From NCBI GenBank assembly GCA_014706295.1, contig JACSVZ010000012.1, forward strand, positions 14,737,582-14,801,581: a stretch of 64,000 nt of DNA, given 5' to 3'. Of the stretch, positions 59,352-64,000 are shown piece by piece. Made by a program: the position numbers and the translations under genes. Numbering within the stretch: the first letter of the stretch is position 1; each line of letters begins with the position of its first letter. The notes beneath the pieces are model-generated. The model saw nothing but the letters and a program-made list of their open reading frames with translations, was not told the DNA's origin and did no database searches. The stretch comes from Lycocorax pyrrhopterus obiensis. Taxonomy: Eukaryota > Chordata > Aves > Passeriformes > Paradisaeidae.

Positions 59352-59815
59352 CGTGGAATCACAGCAATTGTCAGGGCTGGAAAGCCCTCTGAGACTGAGT
59401 CCAGCCATTCCCCCAGCACTGCCAAGGCCACCTCTGACCTGTGTCCCAAGTGCCACATCCACTTTTTAAATCCCTCCAGAGATGGGGACCCCAGCACTGC
59501 CTGGGCAGCTGTGCCGAGCCTGACCACCCTTTCCATGAAGAAATTTTCCCAATGTCCAACCTAAAACCTCCTTGGTGCAACTTGAGGCGTTTCCCCTTGC
59601 CCTGTCCCTGTTCCCTGGGAGCAGAGCCCGACCCCCCCGGCTGCCCCCTCCTGTCAGGGAGTTGTGCAGAGCCAACAAGGTCCCTCTGAGCCTCCTTTTC
59701 TCCAGGCTGAGCCCCTTTCCCAGCTCCCTCAGCCTCTCCTGGAGCTCCAGCCCCTTCCCCAGCTCCGTTCCCTGCCCTGGACACGCTCCAGCCCCTCAGT
59801 GTCTCTGTTCTTGTG
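59352..59815 (-). repeat. CR1 LINE fragment
   Basis: Antisense copy after exon 21, of the same subfamily as 32168-32860: GGAATCACAGCAATTGTCAG, then CCAAGTGCCACATCCAC and CCTTTTCTCCAGGCTGAG. Confidence 0.8.
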
Positions 59816-60185
59816 AGGGTCCCACACGGGCACATGTGGCTGATGGGTTTAGATGTGTCTTGAGTGAGGTTTTGCTTCCAGGAACTGCTGAAAATGAAAG
59901 TTGCTGAGGAGTGACCCAGCTGCTGAGCTCACAAGGCACAGAGCCATGCAGGCATGAGGAAGGAATGTTAATTCCTTTGCAAGCCTCATCCTGCAATAAA
60001 AATACATCACTGCCACTGACCCAGTTAACTCTGAGTGCTGTGGTTGGCACTGGGGAAAGCTGTCAGTGCAGGAAGGTGTTCCTGAGTGTCTTTTGGCTTC
60101 CTTGGACTTGTTGTGTGCTGTACCACAGGACCTGGTGGGGAAGGGTCAGTGGGGTAACACCTGACAGGCTTTGGCCTGGGAAATA

Positions 60186-60570
60186 CAGAATCATGGAGTG
60201 GTTTGGGTTCAGGAGACCTGAAAGCCCATCCCATCCCACCCCTGCCATGGGCAGGGACACCTTCCACTAGCCCAGGCTGCTCCAAGCCCCAATGTCCAAC
60301 CTGGCCTTGGGCACTGCCAGGGATCCAGGGGCAGCCACAGCTGCTCTGGGCACCCTGTGCCAGGGCCTGCCCACCCTCCCAGGGAACAATTCCTGCCCAA
60401 GATCCCATCCAGCCCTGCCCTCTGGCACTGGGAAGCCATTCCCTGTGTCCTGGCCCTCCAGCCCTTGGCCATTGTCTCTCTCCAGCTTTCCTGCAGCTCC
60501 TTCAGGCCCTGCAAGGCCACACTGAGGTCCCCCCAAAGCTTCTCCTCTCCAGGCTGAACAATCCCAATTC
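60186..60570 (-). repeat. CR1 LINE 3' fragment, last CR1 in the window
   Basis: Antisense copy from AGAATCATGGAGTGGTTTGG to CTCTCCAGGCTGAACAATCC. The sequence turns AT-rich immediately after it. Confidence 0.85.
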
Positions 60571-63500
60571 TCTCTGCCTATAAAGAAAGTTTAAAGAAAA
60601 CCAAGAGCAGCACAGAAAACAATTAGGCAATGTTAATTACACAGAGCCAGCTGCAGCATTTATCAGCACATTTGGGAGACTTCCTAAGCTGTGGCAGTGT
60701 GCACTGAAGTGAGCCATTAAAATGCAAGGGTGGCCCTTCCAAAGCTGCTGTAAGAAGTACCTCTCTTGGGTTTCTTTTATAACTTCGTCAATGCTGCTTG
60801 ATGGCCATTGGAAAAAAAAAATCAAATTGAACTCCCACATCATGAGGCACTTGGAATATTTATTTATTTTTATTTATGCAGAATTACATAACCGTAGTTT
60901 GGGATTGTAGGGTATAAGTGTTTGTGGCTGACTGGACATCCCTGCTGTGGCACAGATGTTATCTCCTTGTGAAAATTCATCCTATGGTTGTGCTGTATAA
61001 CTGAATACACATAATCAGTCTTACCTGCCCAACTGTCCTCTTTCTGTATGCAACCTGCTCTATAGACCCACTGGAACAGATGCAAATTCCACCTCTTTGG
61101 TTATGTGGGATCAGAGCCCTGTGAACATTACTGCAAATGCCTGTTGTCTCAAAGGGAGAAAAAACCCTTCTTCCTTATTATTTTTTTATTTCATCTTCTT
61201 CCAAGCCATGCAGGCACTATCAAGCAATTTATTCTACTACTGAATTGTCTGATCCTTATCTTTTGGCATGTAATAGATGGGATGGACTACAAGTTTCATT
61301 TTAAGTAGACACCATAACTGGATTTAAAACAGTCACTGCTCTAGTTTTCATAATTTTTAAAGCTCAGCATTAAACAGCACATTGCTGCTTTTTATCAGAA
61401 AGTAATCATTACAAAAAAAAAGAAAGAAGAATTAAATTAGATTTCTAGTAGTTTTTCAAAATGAAAATTAAGCCTGCAGTACTTTTTTGTATTATAAAAA
61501 GCATCTTATGTTTGTGCTGAGAGAAAGCAGTGTCTCAGCAGCTGGGATTGATTTGCAGCCTCAGATGGAGAGACTGTGGTAGTGCAGAGTTTTCCCAGCC
61601 TTGCTCCTTTGCTCCAACCCCTGCCTCCCAAGGGATGGATCCCAGCTGGCACAGCAGCGTTTCCTCTTTTGGATGTGTTGGTACAGCACCAGAGGATGAA
61701 AGCAGTGGGAAACCAGAGAAGGTACCACGAGTAATGGGATAATACCAGAGTGGAGCAAAGACAGCTCCAACTCAGATTCTTCTCGTGTAGAATGTGGTTC
61801 TCCTGGAAACATCTGCTCTGTGTTCCAGTGTTCCTGCTTTTCTCCTCTGGATGAGAGTTAACTATAATTCTTACTGGCAAGGCTTGCAGGGAGCTGGGCT
61901 GTTAAGTGATGTGGTCTATCCACCACAAGAAACAAGCCTGTAAAGAGAGCTCTGAAAATTCTCCTGCCTCCCTCTTCCTCCTCCTGTTCCATTTCTCAGG
62001 AGGTGTGGTAGCTTTTAAATGTACTCAGGAAAACACAGAACCCATTGATTTTATGTTGCACAAAACAGGATTAATTGATTTGCTGCAAGCCACATTTGCT
62101 TGCCAAACTTTTCAAGGTTGTTTTGCCTTATTAAGTGTATTATATTTTTTATTTTTGACAGAACACAAAACAAATTGCAAAATAACAGCTGGGTGGACAG
62201 GAAAACAAATACTTTGTTAAAGGATGGCAGAGAATTATAAGCAGAACAGTTCAGCTTTAAACTACATTCTTTGAGGTTTTTTCACAAGGCCTCTTCCGAT
62301 TTAAAAAATAAACTCTTCCATTTATATCAATCTTCCTGAGCTCTCATATACATACCTGCAAGATATATTTCAATCTGTTTTCTATACAGTCAAGAGATTA
62401 TATCTTTTATATTACACAGCTTTATTACCAAAAGTTGCCTGTTCCTATTGGTTGGTTTAACAGCAAAACTGCTTTGATTTTCAGAAATTGGATGTAATAT
62501 TACGCTTAACACAATGTGACAATGTAGGGCTGAAACCTCTCATTATAGTAAATCAGAATACAACAGGAGAGTTTATAACCCAGTCCTTTACAGCCTTCTT
62601 CTGTCTGACACAATCTCAGTTCTCAAAAACATGTTCCGAAATCCCAAAGCACAAACAAGTATTTATTTGCAATCCTGCGTGAGCTCTGTAGCGCCTTGGG
62701 TTTAGTTGCCTAATTTTAAAGGATTTAAGGCAAATTATAATCAGGACTGAGCAGATTCTGGAATCAGCTTCAAACAATGAGTTGACTCTATTGGAAATTT
62801 GGTTTCTTTAGGAAATATTTTTGTCAAAAGTCTTTGTTTTTGAGTACAATAACCATCAGTCACTGCACAGACACCATAACAAAGCTACCATGACACGAAC
62901 CTTCCTTATGAAATACTCTTCAAGCTGATTCAATTACAACTCTTTCTCACCTGCTTAAGTCTCATACAATGTTAAAAAAAAAAAAATTAGATGAGAAGCA
63001 TTTTGATTATTATCAACTTAGAGAGCTTTAACCCTTTATGAATCAGTAGAAACACAAGACAATTATCAGTTTTCTGCATCCTCCAGTGCAAGTAGTTCGG
63101 ACTGAGCACCACCGAGCTGGCACTGTAGGGTTTGGATGTGCAATGACTGCTGCATTTGGCTCTTCAAATAAAGGAAGCCTCAATAGAAGGTTATGAGAAC
63201 ACAGAAAAACAAACTGAAAAAAGGAGGCAGAAAGCTTGAAACAGCAAGAGATTACTAACAAATATTTTTAAAGAAAATTATGAAAGCTTGGAAAAGAGTG
63301 ATTTCCTTTTACACTTTGCCTTTCCTTTTCTACTGTTCCGTGACTTGCCTTGCCTAAACCTCCCTTGCCTGCCCTGCCCTGCCCTTTTCTACCCAGGAGA
63401 GATGCATTTAATTTCTTTATTCTTTTCTAACCACTCTTTAGACCCACAGACTGTCCCTACATAGAGCACAAACACACCTCAAGCAGCCTAGAACATGGGA

Positions 63501-64000
63501 AGAGTATTTTCATGGAGATTCCTGAAAGTGAAGCACTTCCAGGGTAAGTTATTTACTACTCAGGACTCACTTCTACCATGCTGTGAACTGGATCAGCTCC
63601 CAGCTCTCCATCCTTGCCATATGTACAAAGAGTTAATCATCTGCAAAATCAGTGTCCTTGGTCTTCCTGCATTAACAGGGCATGACCTGCACATATCACT
63701 GAACTGGGAGAGTGGATCTCCAACCTCCTCGAGCACAATTATGACCATGCCTTGCAAATCAGCTATCCAAATGGCCAATCCTCGGTTGGTCTAAAAAGAA
63801 ATCAGTGACAATGTACTAGAGAATAACTAAGAATTAAGAATGACACAAATGAAAATCAGTCCCACCGTCCATCAGTAAATATCCATTGGTCAGGCATATC
63901 TATGGCACTGGAGACCTCAAGGTAAAATTTGGAATAAAGTTCCTGTTTTATAAAATCATCAAAATACTGAAACTCACAATTGAAAATATTATATTCTGCT
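60571..64000. other. AT-rich terminal segment without XPO6 exons
   Basis: Clearly AT-richer than the preceding 60 kb, with poly-A and poly-T runs, TTTATT-rich stretches and no CR1. I searched both strands by eye for the missing exportin-6 C-terminus (from residue 983 on) and found nothing. It may be a long last intron, intergenic DNA or sequence from elsewhere joined at the CR1. Confidence 0.6.
63442..63543 (+). other. Possible unassigned exon
   Basis: 102-nt stretch open in one frame (PTDCPYIEHKHTSSS... ending ESEALP). It is preceded by a TTCTAAC branch-like motif and a pyrimidine tract ending in TTTAG, and followed by G|GTAAGT. The splice signals are good and the length is a multiple of three, but I do not recognise the peptide and no partner exon is visible. 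It may be chance. Confidence 0.2.

Noticed and set aside
63593..63786. 65-codon minus-strand frame after a TTTTTAG acceptor-like site
   Set aside because: The peptide is not recognised, the opposite strand is equally open, and no adjoining exon was found.

Overview
The window is vertebrate nuclear DNA, most likely from a bird. The evidence is about 22 truncated CR1 retrotransposon copies with the avian 3' end, solo-LTR-like elements, a compact GC-rich CpG-island promoter, and exons that read almost residue for residue as exportin-6. A passerine is plausible from the CR1 and LTR style, but that is inference. No bacterial-style operon, CRISPR array, tRNA or rRNA gene was seen.

The only gene I can support is XPO6 (exportin-6, the nuclear export receptor for profilin-actin) on the + strand. 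A housekeeping-type CpG-island promoter lies at about 6370-6970. Exon 1 ends exactly on the ATG (6968-6970). Twenty further coding exons run from 23753 to 59284, all with GT-AG introns and consistent phases. Exons 1-20 give 928 uninterrupted codons. Exon 21 carries about four extra bases that break the frame. The last roughly 143 residues of the protein, expected by comparison with the human protein as I remember it (1125 aa), are not found before the window ends.

Layout. 1-3340: upstream flank with two CR1 pieces and a small GC-rich patch with palindromic motifs. 3340-4815: G/T-rich minisatellite. 4816-5680: unremarkable flank. 5684-6365: hexamer and pentamer satellite abutting the promoter. 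6366-6970: promoter and 5' UTR. 6971-23752: a 16.8 kb first intron holding a CR1, a splice-donor-like minisatellite and an LTR. 23753-59284: the exon-rich body, with CR1 copies in most of the larger introns and two more LTRs. 59285-60570: two CR1 copies. 60571-64000: AT-rich, CR1-free sequence unlike the rest, with no recognisable XPO6 exon. This last part may be a long intron, a neighbouring region or a mis-join.

The points most worth a second look are the frame-breaking insertions in exon 21 together with the missing 3' exons and the composition change at about 60.6 kb; the intronic minisatellite that repeats a perfect 5' splice-site motif eleven times; the promoter-adjacent CCATC/CCATT satellite; and the pair of inverted LTR-like elements with 4-bp target duplications.
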